A stretch of 64,000 nucleotides of DNA from contig CAWJPY010000005.1 in NCBI GenBank assembly GCA_963844865.1, positions 496,001 to 560,000 on the forward strand, given 5' to 3'. Source of the stretch: CAWJPY01 sp963844865 (lineage in GTDB: Bacteria > Acidobacteriota > Thermoanaerobaculia > Thermoanaerobaculales > Sulfomarinibacteraceae). The position numbers were made by a program, and so were the translations under genes. Under the pieces are notes generated by a model. The model was given only the letters and a program-made list of their open reading frames with translations. It ran no database searches and was not told the origin of the DNA. Every line of letters starts with the position of its first letter. Position 1 is the first letter of the stretch. Below, piece after piece: positions 9,249 through 17,213 of this stretch.

Positions 9249-11246
9249 ATGGCTGACGCGGGCCTCGACCTGGACCGCGTCGCGCCGGAGGCGGTGCCCG
9301 GCATCCGCCTGCTACCGGTCCTGCACGAGCGCGTCGACATGGCCGCCGTGGTGCGCGCGGTGTTGGAGGCCCTCGACCCGGTGCTGGTGGCGGTGGAGCT
9401 GCCCACCACCCTGGCCGAGGCGGCAGAGCGGGCGGTGGCGCGCCTGCCGAAGATCTCGCTCGTGCTCTCCGAGGAGCCCGGCGAGGACGCCCTGGTGTGG
9501 GCGGTCACCCCCGGCGACCCCCTGGTGGAGGGTCTGCGCTGGGCGCACGAGAGGGGGCGGCCCACGGCCCTGGTGGACCCCGACGTCCGCTACGGGTGGC
9601 GGCATCGCGACCCCGTCCCGGACCCCCACGCCATGTGGGCCATGGGGATCGAGGACTACCTGGACGCCCTGCGCCGGCTGGCGGGGGACGCCCCCACCTC
9701 GGCGGCCGACACCCTCAGGGAGCGGGGCATGGCCCACCATCTCGCCCGTGCCCACGCCGAGGCCGGCGGCGTGGTGCTGGCCCTCCTCGGCGCCGCCCAC
9801 GTGGACCGGGTGGCGGACCACCTGAAGGGGCCGACCGTCCCGCCCCTCGCCCGGCGCTGGCGGTCGCGGGTCCAGGTGCGCCACCTGCACCCGGAGAGCA
9901 CCACGGCGCTCCTCCCCGATCCGCCCCTGGCCCACGCCGTCTTCGAGACCCTGCGCGGAGGCGACCTCCCCGAGGAGGTGGCGCTCGAGGACGCGGTCTC
10001 CCGGCGGGTCGAGCTGGAGGTGGCCGGCCTGCGCCTCATCACCGGGTCGGCCCCGGACGAGCGCGCCGAGCGCGCGCGGGCCCTTGTGGGCTACGCCGCC
10101 CGCCACGCCAGCCGCGCGGCGCCCTGGGAAGGGCGCGTCCTGGACCGCATGTCCCTGGGCCGCTGCCTGTGGCGGGTGGCGGCGGGCTCCTACGAGGAGC
10201 AGACCCGGACCGCCACCGCCCCCTGGCAGCGGCGGCTGTTCTTCGACTTCGGCCGCCGCTACGCCCGCATCCAGGGGCTGCTGGTCCCCGGCCTCTTCGA
10301 GTGGGTCGTGGCCGGCCGGGGGGTGGCCGACGACAACCTGGCCTGGGAGCTCTTCGACGCCGCCCGCTGCTACCCCTGGCAAGAGGAGGCGGCGGAGCTG
10401 CCCACCGCCCGGGTGGACGGCGATCTCCTCGACCTGGGCACCAGGAAGGTGCGCTTCCGACGCCGCTTCCTGAGGGTCAAGCAGCGGCCGGTGGCGGTCC
10501 CGGTGCGGCGCCGCGGCCGCGGGGAGGACGCGGGCGAGTGGCTGCGCGCCTTCTCCGGCGACTCCCTGTGCTCCTACCCGCCCGAGGACGTGACCGTGGA
10601 GGACTACGGCCGCTTCCTGCAGCAGAAGGCGGTCTCCAACCTGAGCGCCCAGACGAGCCGCAGCGAGCCCTTCACCACCAGCATGCTGGACGGGGTCGAC
10701 ATCCGCGAGACCGTGGCCAAGTGGTACGAGGGACGGGTCTGGGTGCAGGAGAAGGGCCGCGCGCCGGGCGAGGCCGGCGCGGTGGTGGTCATCTTCGACG
10801 AGGACCGGGGGGCCGACGGGTTTCCCTACCTCATGACCTGGCTCGGCGAGCACGACCAGGAGTCGGACATGGCCTTCTACGCCACCGACCCCACGCAGCA
10901 GATCGTCGGGCCCGGGATCATGCGCGCCACCTACGGCGGCTTCATGCTGACCTACCCGCCGGGACGCCTCTTCGACGTGTGGCGGGACCCCGACTACCAG
11001 CGGGCGCGCACCAAGTCGGAGGTGCTGCTCATGGCCGCCGTGGACTACAGCGAGGGCAAGCTCGTGGTGCACGTGGCCGCCGCCCCGCCCTCGCCCCGCC
11101 TCCACGCCTACGCCGCCGCCCAGACGAAGCGCATCGTGCACATCCCCCTCGGCAGCCTCTCCCCCGTGGCTCTGCGCCGCGTGCAGGTGGTGCACATCCT
11201 GGCCGGCCGCGAGCGCCGCTCGATCGCCAAGGACTACGTGTGGTGA
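9249..11246 (+). CDS. 665-residue partner of the MoxR ATPase, TraB/GumN-like N-terminus
   Basis: I do not recognise the whole protein. The first 200 residues recall the TraB/GumN/ChaN fold: a VLVAVELP strand near residue 45 with an acidic residue, a helix LRERGMAHHLARAHAE, and VVLALLGAAHVDRVADHL near 180, matching the family's closing GAGH-type strand. Residues 200-450 are basic and proline-rich with FDFGRRYARIQGLLVPGLFEW; the C-terminal 200 residues include FDEDRGADGFPYLMTWLGEH, MAFYATDPTQQI and HIPLGSLSPVALRRVQVVH and look like a second globular domain. There is no signal peptide or membrane segment, so it is probably cytoplasmic. It follows the ATPase gene by 27 bases and is presumably its client. 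The TraB-like reading is low to moderate confidence. Confidence 0.75.
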   Translation: MADAGLDLDRVAPEAVPGIRLLPVLHERVDMAAVVRAVLEALDPVLVAVELPTTLAEAAERAVARLPKISLVLSEEPGEDALVWAVTPGDPLVEGLRWAHERGRPTALVDPDVRYGWRHRDPVPDPHAMWAMGIEDYLDALRRLAGDAPTSAADTLRERGMAHHLARAHAEAGGVVLALLGAAHVDRVADHLKGPTVPPLARRWRSRVQVRHLHPESTTALLPDPPLAHAVFETLRGGDLPEEVALEDAVSRRVELEVAGLRLITGSAPDERAERARALVGYAARHASRAAPWEGRVLDRMSLGRCLWRVAAGSYEEQTRTATAPWQRRLFFDFGRRYARIQGLLVPGLFEWVVAGRGVADDNLAWELFDAARCYPWQEEAAELPTARVDGDLLDLGTRKVRFRRRFLRVKQRPVAVPVRRRGRGEDAGEWLRAFSGDSLCSYPPEDVTVEDYGRFLQQKAVSNLSAQTSRSEPFTTSMLDGVDIRETVAKWYEGRVWVQEKGRAPGEAGAVVVIFDEDRGADGFPYLMTWLGEHDQESDMAFYATDPTQQIVGPGIMRATYGGFMLTYPPGRLFDVWRDPDYQRARTKSEVLLMAAVDYSEGKLVVHVAAAPPSPRLHAYAAAQTKRIVHIPLGSLSPVALRRVQVVHILAGRERRSIAKDYVW

Positions 11247-11254
11247 CCGTCGTC

Positions 11255-11295
11255 GGCAGCGGCCGGCAACACCCGCCGGCTCCCCGGCCGCTGCC
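11255..11295. terminator. bidirectional terminator-like hairpin
   Basis: A perfect 12-bp stem, GGCAGCGGCCGG (11255-11266) with CCGGCCGCTGCC (11284-11295), closes a 17-base loop between two convergent genes. There is no T tract on either side, so intrinsic termination is plausible but not certain. Confidence 0.5.
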
Positions 11296-11313
11296 CTCGC
11301 ATCCGTGGCGCGC

Positions 11314-11811
11314 TCAGCCGTAAAGGGCGGTACCCGGATCGTCGGGCGACATCTTGACCATCTTCTGGAATCGCAGCCCGAGCTTCTCGAGCACCCTGAT
11401 CGACGGGGCGTTCTCCTTCGTGGTCAGCCCCACGATGGCGCTCACGCCCAGCTTCGAGGTGCCGTACTCCATGACGGCCCGCGCCGCTTCGAGCGCCAAC
11501 CCACGACCCCAGTACGCGGGGAGGAACGCGAACCCGACGTCGGTCAGGTCGAGGTTCTCCCTGTACAGCAGGCCGCAGATCCCGGCCGCCGCCCCGTCCT
11601 CCTTGAGCTCCACCAGGAACTGCCCATAGCCGGGCAGCGGCTGGTTGGTCCACGCGCCCTCACGGAGGAACCGTCTCGCGTCGTCGAGGTCCCTGATGCC
11701 CTTGTCGCCGATGTTGGCGACGAACGATGGCTCGTTCGTCAACCGCAGGATGAACTCCGCATCATCGGCCGTCAGCTCGCGGATCACCAGGCGACTCGTC
11801 TCGACGATCAT
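11314..11811 (-). CDS. GNAT N-acetyltransferase (RimJ/RimL type)
   Basis: A 165-residue acetyl-CoA-dependent N-acetyltransferase. The sequence opens TSRLVIRELTADDAEFIL, the usual first strand and helix of the RimJ/RimL group, and contains VGFAFLPAYWGRGLALEAARAVM, where the RGLALEA stretch is the pyrophosphate-binding P loop of acetyl-CoA, then ENAPSIRVLEKLGLRF, the typical C-terminal helix and strand. The ATG at 11811 starts immediately before the conserved first strand; an earlier in-frame ATG would add an unconserved tail. It converges with the 665-residue gene. Substrate unknown. Confidence 0.88.
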   Translation of the reverse strand: MIVETSRLVIRELTADDAEFILRLTNEPSFVANIGDKGIRDLDDARRFLREGAWTNQPLPGYGQFLVELKEDGAAAGICGLLYRENLDLTDVGFAFLPAYWGRGLALEAARAVMEYGTSKLGVSAIVGLTTKENAPSIRVLEKLGLRFQKMVKMSPDDPGTALYG

Positions 11812-11958
11812 GGATGCACGCCCCTTCGACATCCTAGCCCGACTGCTGACAGGAGCGGCAGCCGCTGCCATCTGCCGTGACACGAGCGGCGATGAGGCTT
11901 GGGGAGTCGTCCACCCGTCCCATGGGACTGCGGCCGGCCGTAGGTGGCACCGATCGGC

Positions 11959-12171
11959 TCAGCGGCTGAAGAACAGCGAGTAGTCGATGTCCGCCACCGG
12001 ACGTTGGTGCTCCTCCACGAGGCGTCTCAGCTCGAGCTGGAGCCGCCCCCTCTCATCCGGGTCCGCGGCCCCTTGAATCCTCTCCACGAGGGAGTCGATC
12101 TCCGCTTTCCTCTGCTCCAAGGCGCGACGCAGGCGGATCGGTCCCTCGGTCCAGAAACGGCTGTCGACCAC
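11959..12171 (-). CDS. small helical protein, 70 residues
   Basis: Not recognised. The product is highly charged and predicted helical throughout (LRRALEQRKAEIDSLVERIQ, GRLQLELRRLVEEHQ), probably a short coiled coil ending in DIDYSLFFSR. It begins with GTG at 12171 preceded by a strong AAGGAG six bases upstream, which is the main reason to accept it as a real gene. No signal peptide or metal motif. Confidence 0.6.
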   Translation of the reverse strand: MVDSRFWTEGPIRLRRALEQRKAEIDSLVERIQGAADPDERGRLQLELRRLVEEHQRPVADIDYSLFFSR

Positions 12172-12385
12172 CCTGTGCTCCTTCTGGGGTCCACCCTATC
12201 GTACCGGCCTCACGATATCGAGCCGACCGGACGCCACGCTCAGCCTCAGGCCGACCTGGCGCGCGCTGTGCGGGGCCGGGCGGCGGGCTGCACAGCGCGT
12301 CACAGGAGTGGTGGTCCGGTTCGGCGTGCTGCTGAGCTGCCGTTCAATTCTGGAGAACCGGTGCCACGTCGGCCTGCTCAACCTG

Positions 12386-13111
12386 CTAGGAACTAGACGC
12401 GATTCCCGGTGCTCCAAACGCAACTGCGAGAAGGACGTACAGTAAGGTCAGGAACGCCGAGACCACGCACAACATCTGGAGTCGACGGTTGATGATGCTC
12501 GTGCGCGAATCGACTGGGAGTGCGCGCAGACCATACGTGGCGGATACGAACGCAAGCGCAAAGGCCCACGGCCACAGGAGAATGCCCGCGACAAGGAACC
12601 GCTGCGCCCACCGGTACGCCCTGTCTGCGACCGCGGTATCCTGCTGCGCCCCATCGAGCGATTCGGCCAGACCAGGTTGTGTGGTGTTCGTCTCCACAGC
12701 ATCGAGTAGGTCGTCCGCCTCGTCGACATCGGACGACGGAATCCTGACGAAGGCCTCCCGCGCGAAGCCGATCGCGGGATGAAGAGCCCCACAGTCATCC
12801 GAGGACACAACAGCCGACAGACCATGGGCGTTGAGAAAGCTGCTTGCCAGCTGTGCTTCGTGCCGATAATCAAAGCCGAGAATGGGGACCAGCACATCGT
12901 TGCCGCCTCGTGACGGCACCCTGTCCAAATCGACCCAATCCGCGGCAGCCCGCGGCGCTGTCGCGACCATCTGGTCACGATGTTCCTCCACTGCTGTGGG
13001 AGAGGGAACCAGTCGCGCTCCGCATTTTGGGCAATGCGTCAACTCGTCGCGGTACTCACCTGCAATACCGAGCGTCTCGCGGTCGGGGCATTTCGGGTTT
13101 GGGCAGCGCAT
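12386..13111 (-). CDS. zinc-ribbon / DUF2007-type membrane protein (integron cassette-like position)
   Basis: A 241-residue protein with three parts: an N-terminal zinc ribbon (CPNPKCPD and CPKCG, four cysteines within the first 35 residues), a central domain resembling the DUF2007 putative signal-transducing fold (GFDYRHEAQLASSFLNAHGL, then FVRIPSSDVDEADDLLD), and two C-terminal membrane segments (about 180-200 and 213-235). Its ATG at 13111 lies 14 bases after the core of an attC site, exactly where a gene cassette start is expected. Base composition is visibly less GC-rich than the neighbours. No second attC follows the gene, so its downstream cassette boundary is missing. Function unknown. 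Confidence 0.78.
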   Translation of the reverse strand: MRCPNPKCPDRETLGIAGEYRDELTHCPKCGARLVPSPTAVEEHRDQMVATAPRAAADWVDLDRVPSRGGNDVLVPILGFDYRHEAQLASSFLNAHGLSAVVSSDDCGALHPAIGFAREAFVRIPSSDVDEADDLLDAVETNTTQPGLAESLDGAQQDTAVADRAYRWAQRFLVAGILLWPWAFALAFVSATYGLRALPVDSRTSIINRRLQMLCVVSAFLTLLYVLLAVAFGAPGIASSS

Positions 13112-13125
13112 TGTATCCAGCCACC

Positions 13126-13185
13126 GCCTAACGCCCGAGGTAAGCCGCGCCGCGAAGCGGCGTCGGCTTCCATGAGTTGTTAGGC
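13126..13185 (-). other. integron attC recombination site (60 bp)
   Basis: Read on the minus strand: R'' GCCTAAC (13185-13179), a spacer, a nearly perfect stem AAGCCG-ACGCCGC-TTC-GCGGCGCGGCTT (13169-13142) with one unpaired base at 13163, a spacer, and R' GTTAGGC (13132-13126). The total is exactly 60 bp and the central stem is the arrangement known from aadA-type cassettes. It sits just after the stop codon of the methyltransferase gene and just before the DUF2007-type gene, both on the same strand, as in a cassette array. Confidence 0.88.
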
Positions 13186-13231
13186 ATGATCAAATCTACC
13201 CCACGTTCTACGTCGGACGGTAATCCCCTCA

Positions 13232-13978
13232 TCACCGCGGCATCAGCGCGAACACACCCCAGCCCAGGTACTCACGCGTGTGCGCGGCGTAACGCTCGGG
13301 TTCCGAAGTCAGCTTGGCTCGAACGTCTTTCGCGAGCTCGTCACCGGGATTGGCTTCAAGCCATCGGCGCATGGTGAGCCACTTGGCCGCCTCGTATCTG
13401 TCCCATCCGTCTTGGTGAGCCAGAACCATTTCAACGACGTCGTAGCCAAGGTGGCGGAACGACGCGAGAAGCTCTGGAAGCACGAGAAAGTCGGAGATCG
13501 AGTTGGCAAGACACCCCTTGGCGACGTCTTCCGTCGGCGGCAACTGCCGCCAGTAGGGCTCGCCGATGAGGATGATCCCTCCGGTGCGCAGGCTCCGCGC
13601 CAGAAGCTCGATAGTGCCGACGACTCCCCCGGCGATCCAAGTGGCACCGACACAGGCTGCCACACTGACCTTCTCGTCAGAGACATAGCCGGCAGCATCG
13701 CCATGGATGAACGTGACTTGGTCGGTGACGCCGAGTTCTTCAGCACGGAGTCTCGCTTGCTCGGTGAACAACTGGCTCATGTCGATGCCGATGCCGATGA
13801 TGCCGTGATCGCGTGCCCAGGTGCACAGCATCTCCCCCGAACCGCTGCCGAGGTCGAGCACTCGGGACCCCGATTCCAGACGCAGCGCCGCGCCGAGAGT
13901 GGCGAGCTTTTCGGACGTGAGGGGGTTGTGGATGCGATGAGCACTCTCAGTGATGGTGAATATTCGTGGGATGTCCAT
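13232..13978 (-). CDS. class I SAM-dependent methyltransferase (integron gene cassette)
   Basis: A 248-residue Rossmann-fold methyltransferase. Motif I is SRVLDLGSGSGEMLC near residue 40, followed by the acidic GIDMSQLF, VTFIHGDAAGYV (motif II region) and TGGIILIGEPYWRQLPPTED (motif IV region). The substrate cannot be read; related proteins are common cargo of chromosomal integrons. The gene is followed after 46 bases by the attC site at 13185-13126, so gene plus attC make a complete cassette. An AAGGAG lies upstream of the ATG at 13978. GC content is lower than in the surrounding genes, consistent with horizontal acquisition. Confidence 0.88.
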   Translation of the reverse strand: MDIPRIFTITESAHRIHNPLTSEKLATLGAALRLESGSRVLDLGSGSGEMLCTWARDHGIIGIGIDMSQLFTEQARLRAEELGVTDQVTFIHGDAAGYVSDEKVSVAACVGATWIAGGVVGTIELLARSLRTGGIILIGEPYWRQLPPTEDVAKGCLANSISDFLVLPELLASFRHLGYDVVEMVLAHQDGWDRYEAAKWLTMRRWLEANPGDELAKDVRAKLTSEPERYAAHTREYLGWGVFALMPR

Positions 13979-14229
13979 CGTGGAAAGTCTCCTTCCGGGT
14001 GTTCATCGATACAGTCACTGCACAACTCGTAGGTAGAGCGCCAAACCTAGAATGGCACGTCTTGCATGAACCGCAGTCTCCTACGACTCGGGCACACGAT
14101 CCAGGCGGGCGACATTGGGCTGCACCGTCATGGATTGCTGGCAAGGTGGGAACGAGGGGGCCGGGGCGATGGACTGCGAAAGCTGCAGCCTCGTACGAAT
14201 CGGGATGTACCGCAGCCGGTGAAAACCGG

Positions 14230-14721
14230 TCACACTTCGACGCCCTCCTCCACCGCCGGATAGGACGTGGTCCAAGAATCGGCGAGGGGCAGAGAACGCG
14301 CGACCGCCGGCAGCCAGTCGGGGGTTTCTACCCGGACACGAACGGCCCGCGCTCGGGCCGCAAGGGATAGAGCACCTCGTAGGTCTCGCGGCGCACGTCC
14401 ACCGCCTCGTAGGCGTCCGCGATGGTCCGGGCCAGCTCGCTGTCGCGGAACGCGGCCAGGGACTCCTCGTCCTCGAGACGGGTTGCCACCTCCCCATGAG
14501 CAACAGGCGCGAGGACTAAGACATGACAGGTGGAGGTTCCGATCAGGGTCGTGCGGCGCACCCCGCGGCGCACTGGCACCGAGGACGAGTTTGCGCGGGT
14601 ACCCGCAGTCGCACGGAGCGAGGAAGGTCGTGTCGTGGTGCAGCGGCGCCCAGACGGAGAAGCCGCCCCCGAGCGCGGACGCAGGCTCGGGCGAAGCGGC
14701 GTGACGCCGGGCCACGGGCAC
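14230..14721 (-). pseudogene. fragmentary coding region, unrecognised
   Basis: Protein-like sequence switches between minus-strand frames: one frame gives GGGFSVWAPLHHDTTFLAP followed by CDCGYPRKLVLG (14721 to about 14585), another gives GVRRTTLIGTSTCHVLVLAP and ESLAAFRDSELARTIADAYE (14579-14328). The frames look like one interrupted gene rather than two. No family is recognised. The interval 13979-14229 upstream of the methyltransferase contains nothing I can support. Confidence 0.35.
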
Positions 14722-14766
14722 GCCCAGCCACTTCCGGCACGACTCGTCGGGCGCCTGCGGATCGCC

Positions 14767-15243
14767 CTACCCGGCGGTGGAAGGCAGCACCGGCGTCATG
14801 CCGTGACGCCGGAAGACGGCCAGCATCTTCGCGGCGTCGGGGGGGCCGCCGGCCGCGGCACCGAGGACCTCTGCCGCCTCGCGGAAGTACGAGGGATCCA
14901 TGATCGCGGGACTGATGACCGCGAGCTGCTTCACATCCTCGCCGCACAGGTTGTCGAAGCGGTGCACTGCACCTCGGGGGATGCAGAGCGCCTGCCCGGG
15001 ACCGACCTCGATCGGGTTGCCGTCGACCGTCCAGGTCAGGACGCCCTGAATGCCGTACAGGACCTCCTCGTAGGCATCGTTCCTGTGGGCCGGCGCCGCC
15101 AGCTTCTGTCCGGCCGGCACCGAGAACTCGAACAGCGACACATTGCCACCAGAGTCGTCGCCGGTGAGCAGGAACCGGACCCGGATGGGACCGATCTCGA
15201 TCTTCTCTTCCGCGGGGTTGACTCTCAGCATCCGCTGATCCAT
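14767..15243 (-). CDS. cupin-domain protein
   Basis: A 158-residue single-domain cupin. The beta-barrel motifs are visible: SVPAGQKLAAPAHRNDAYEEVLYGIQG (first cupin motif, although one of the usual histidines is replaced) and PGQALCIPRGAVHRFDN (second motif with its histidine). A helical tail FREAAEVLGAAAGGPPDAAKML is typical of small quercetinase-like cupins. I use the ATG at 15243, which has AGGAG eight bases upstream; an ATG two codons earlier is too close to that site. Stand-alone gene; metal binding and substrate are unknown. Confidence 0.85.
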   Translation of the reverse strand: MDQRMLRVNPAEEKIEIGPIRVRFLLTGDDSGGNVSLFEFSVPAGQKLAAPAHRNDAYEEVLYGIQGVLTWTVDGNPIEVGPGQALCIPRGAVHRFDNLCGEDVKQLAVISPAIMDPSYFREAAEVLGAAAGGPPDAAKMLAVFRRHGMTPVLPSTAG

Positions 15244-15463
15244 GGACATTTCTCCTCTCGCGCCGGGTCGACGAGGGCGACCCGGCACATCCCACGTTCG
15301 CGATGGCTCGGGCACGCGGCATCCCTCTCTGGGCTCACCCGGCCCTGGCCGTTCGGCGTCACGTTGTCATTCCGAGACTCGCGGTGGAGCGTCGGGCGGC
15401 AGCAAGGAGATCTCCAGGGAGACGAGACCGCTTGCCAGGCGCTCGCCACGACTCGGTGGGATC

Positions 15464-15769
15464 TCAGGCCCACCTCTTCCCGAGGTCCTCCAGCCCGGCG
15501 CTCTGCAGGTCCTGCGGGCTCATCAGAACGCGGAACCTGCAATCTGCCTGGAACTTGAGGAAGAACGGCTCCGCGAGGACAGCCACGTCGGACGGCTTCT
15601 CCAGGTCGACCACGAAGATGCCGCCCCGCTTGCCGTCCTGCTCCGTGAAGTAGGCCACCTCCGGCTTGATGGCTCCCAGAATGCCTCCGATGACATCCCC
15701 CACCGTTCCGCTCCTGACGAGGGCGTTGAAAGGCTCGGGTGGAAACTCGACCGAGAGCAGCATTTTCAT
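15464..15769 (-). CDS. small alpha/beta protein, 101 residues, conserved hypothetical
   Basis: A short protein starting MKMLLSVEFPPEPFNALVR, with IKPEVAYFTEQDGKRGGIFVVDLEK in the middle and AEPFFLKFQADCRFRVLM near the end. This layout matches a widespread family of about 95-100 residues, often annotated only as hypothetical, with a ferredoxin-like/dimeric alpha-beta barrel look. AAGGG precedes the ATG at 15769. No catalytic residues can be assigned. Confidence 0.78.
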   Translation of the reverse strand: MKMLLSVEFPPEPFNALVRSGTVGDVIGGILGAIKPEVAYFTEQDGKRGGIFVVDLEKPSDVAVLAEPFFLKFQADCRFRVLMSPQDLQSAGLEDLGKRWA

Positions 15770-16103
15770 GAGTCGACCCTTCTTTCTTGCGGCGTGAGAG
15801 GGCGGTGCCGCAGAACCGTGGTCCGCCCGACGGACGGTGTCGGCGTGGGTCGGGTAGGTGGCCCCATTGATTCGCAATCTCATGCCGACGCGCGACATTC
15901 CCATCCGCAGCTCACGAGATCTCCGAATCGAGCGGCTGCTGTGCCCCACGGGACCCAATGGAAACGTGCGGACCTCGACCACCAGGCCGCCATCCCACCG
16001 GCCGGGCTCGGCACGTCGGCATCGACAGAACGCTGACGGCCAGGACGCCGATTGCATGGCCATGACCAGGAGGGCCCTCCCCGAGCTGGCGTCGCGGTCT
16101 GCG
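15770..16103. other. intergenic, no feature identified
   Basis: About 330 bases between the small alpha/beta gene and the end of the next acetyltransferase gene. No convincing open reading frame, hairpin or repeat. Confidence 0.4.
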
Positions 16104-16601
16104 CTATGGCCGACGATGACGGGCGGCACCGGGCCCGAGGAGCTTGACGTAGCGCATCGTCTCAGGCTCATAGCCCAGGTGCTCGTACACCGCCCGGGCG
16201 TGCCGGTTGCGCTCGAAGACGTTCAGGGACACCCGGCGGAAGCCGCGGCTCGCCGCCCACTCCTCGGCCGCGTCCATGAGCGCGCCCCCCACCCCTGTGC
16301 CCTCGGCCTCGGGCGTCACGGCGATCATGCTCACGTGCCCGTGCACCTCGCCGCCGAAGTAGTCGCGCACCGTCTCCATGAAGAGGAACCCCAGGGGCTC
16401 GCCCCCGGGACCCTCGGCGACGAACAGGGCCGACCCCTCATCCGGCGCCGTGAAGAACGTCTCGAGGGTGCGCACCTCGCCGGCCACGATCTCCTCTCGC
16501 CGCCGCCACTCGGGCGGGTCGAACCTGGCGAGCTCCCACGCTGTGGACAGGACGAACGTGCGGTCGGCTGCCGTGGCCGGTCTGATGGTGATCGGACGCA
16601 T
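16104..16601 (-). CDS. GNAT N-acetyltransferase
   Basis: A 165-residue acetyltransferase: ITIRPATAADRTFVLSTAWEL at the N-terminus, HGHVSMIAVTPEAEGTGVGGALMDAAEEWA carrying the acetyl-CoA P loop (EGTGVGGAL), and LNVFERNRHARAVYEHLGYEPE as the C-terminal conserved block. The ATG at 16601 is preceded by AAGGAAG. Stand-alone on the minus strand. Substrate unknown. Confidence 0.9.
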   Translation of the reverse strand: MRPITIRPATAADRTFVLSTAWELARFDPPEWRRREEIVAGEVRTLETFFTAPDEGSALFVAEGPGGEPLGFLFMETVRDYFGGEVHGHVSMIAVTPEAEGTGVGGALMDAAEEWAASRGFRRVSLNVFERNRHARAVYEHLGYEPETMRYVKLLGPGAARHRRP

Positions 16602-16657
16602 CTACTTCCTTCCCTGGGTGCGGGGCGCGAGCATCCGATACCCGCTCCACGCGTCTG

Positions 16658-17170
16658 TCACGGAGACGCCTGCCTCCTCAGTCGGCTGACGCAGCCGCCG
16701 ATGGTGAGCACGCCGACGGCGCCGAAGACGATGCCCACGGCCACCGGCATGGTCTCCTCCTGGCGAACCGAGGTCCTCAGCACCATCGCCAGGATGGTCA
16801 GATACCACACGCCGACGCCGATGCCCAGCCACAGCAGCCAACGCGGGGAGCCCGGTCCCCAGATTCCCATGGACCAGCCGAGCAGGTAGGGAAGCACCAG
16901 CACACCCCACCACATCGACGTTCCGGACGAGCCGCCGATTCCTCCACCGGCAGAGAGCATCCACAGCGCTCCGACGCCGATGACGATCAGGATGAAGACC
17001 GCGACCCTGAATCCCACCACCCGGCGCTCACCCCTGCCGAGGAAGGCGCCGAGGGCGAACAGGCCGCTCCCGGGCAGGATGAGGAGCGATCCCTCCAGGG
17101 GGTCGACGGCGCCCACCACCATGGCGATGCCGCCGAGGACCACGAGCGCCCGCGACCAATGCCTGTCCAT
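16658..17170 (-). CDS. multi-spanning membrane protein, hypothetical
   Basis: A 170-residue protein with about five hydrophobic helices (ALVVLGGIAMVVGAV, LILPGSGLFALGAFLG, VAVFILIVIGVGALWML, WGVLVLPYLLGWSMGI, WLLWLGIGVGVWYLTILAMV, VAVGIVFGAVGVLTIGG). It ends in a short basic tail CVSRLRRQASP. GGAGGG lies ten bases before the ATG at 17170. No family recognised; an inner membrane location is likely. Confidence 0.7.
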   Translation of the reverse strand: MDRHWSRALVVLGGIAMVVGAVDPLEGSLLILPGSGLFALGAFLGRGERRVVGFRVAVFILIVIGVGALWMLSAGGGIGGSSGTSMWWGVLVLPYLLGWSMGIWGPGSPRWLLWLGIGVGVWYLTILAMVLRTSVRQEETMPVAVGIVFGAVGVLTIGGCVSRLRRQASP

Positions 17171-17213
17171 GCTCACCCATCCCTCCTCGCGCCTTGACCG
17201 CGGCACGGGTCCA

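Noticed and set aside
12371..12386. A GCTCAAC word just after the DUF2007-type gene, a possible second attC core.
   Set aside because: Only one core box fits; no partner box or palindromic arms lie within 120 bases, so a second attC is not supported.
14026..14060. Sequence upstream of the methyltransferase gene as a possible attI or preceding attC site.
   Set aside because: No GTTRRRY core with matching inner repeats is present; the upstream cassette border cannot be shown.
14328..14579. GTSTCHVL as a ribulokinase (AraB) signature.
   Set aside because: The flanking residues do not follow the FGGY-kinase order and no other kinase motif is present; a chance match.
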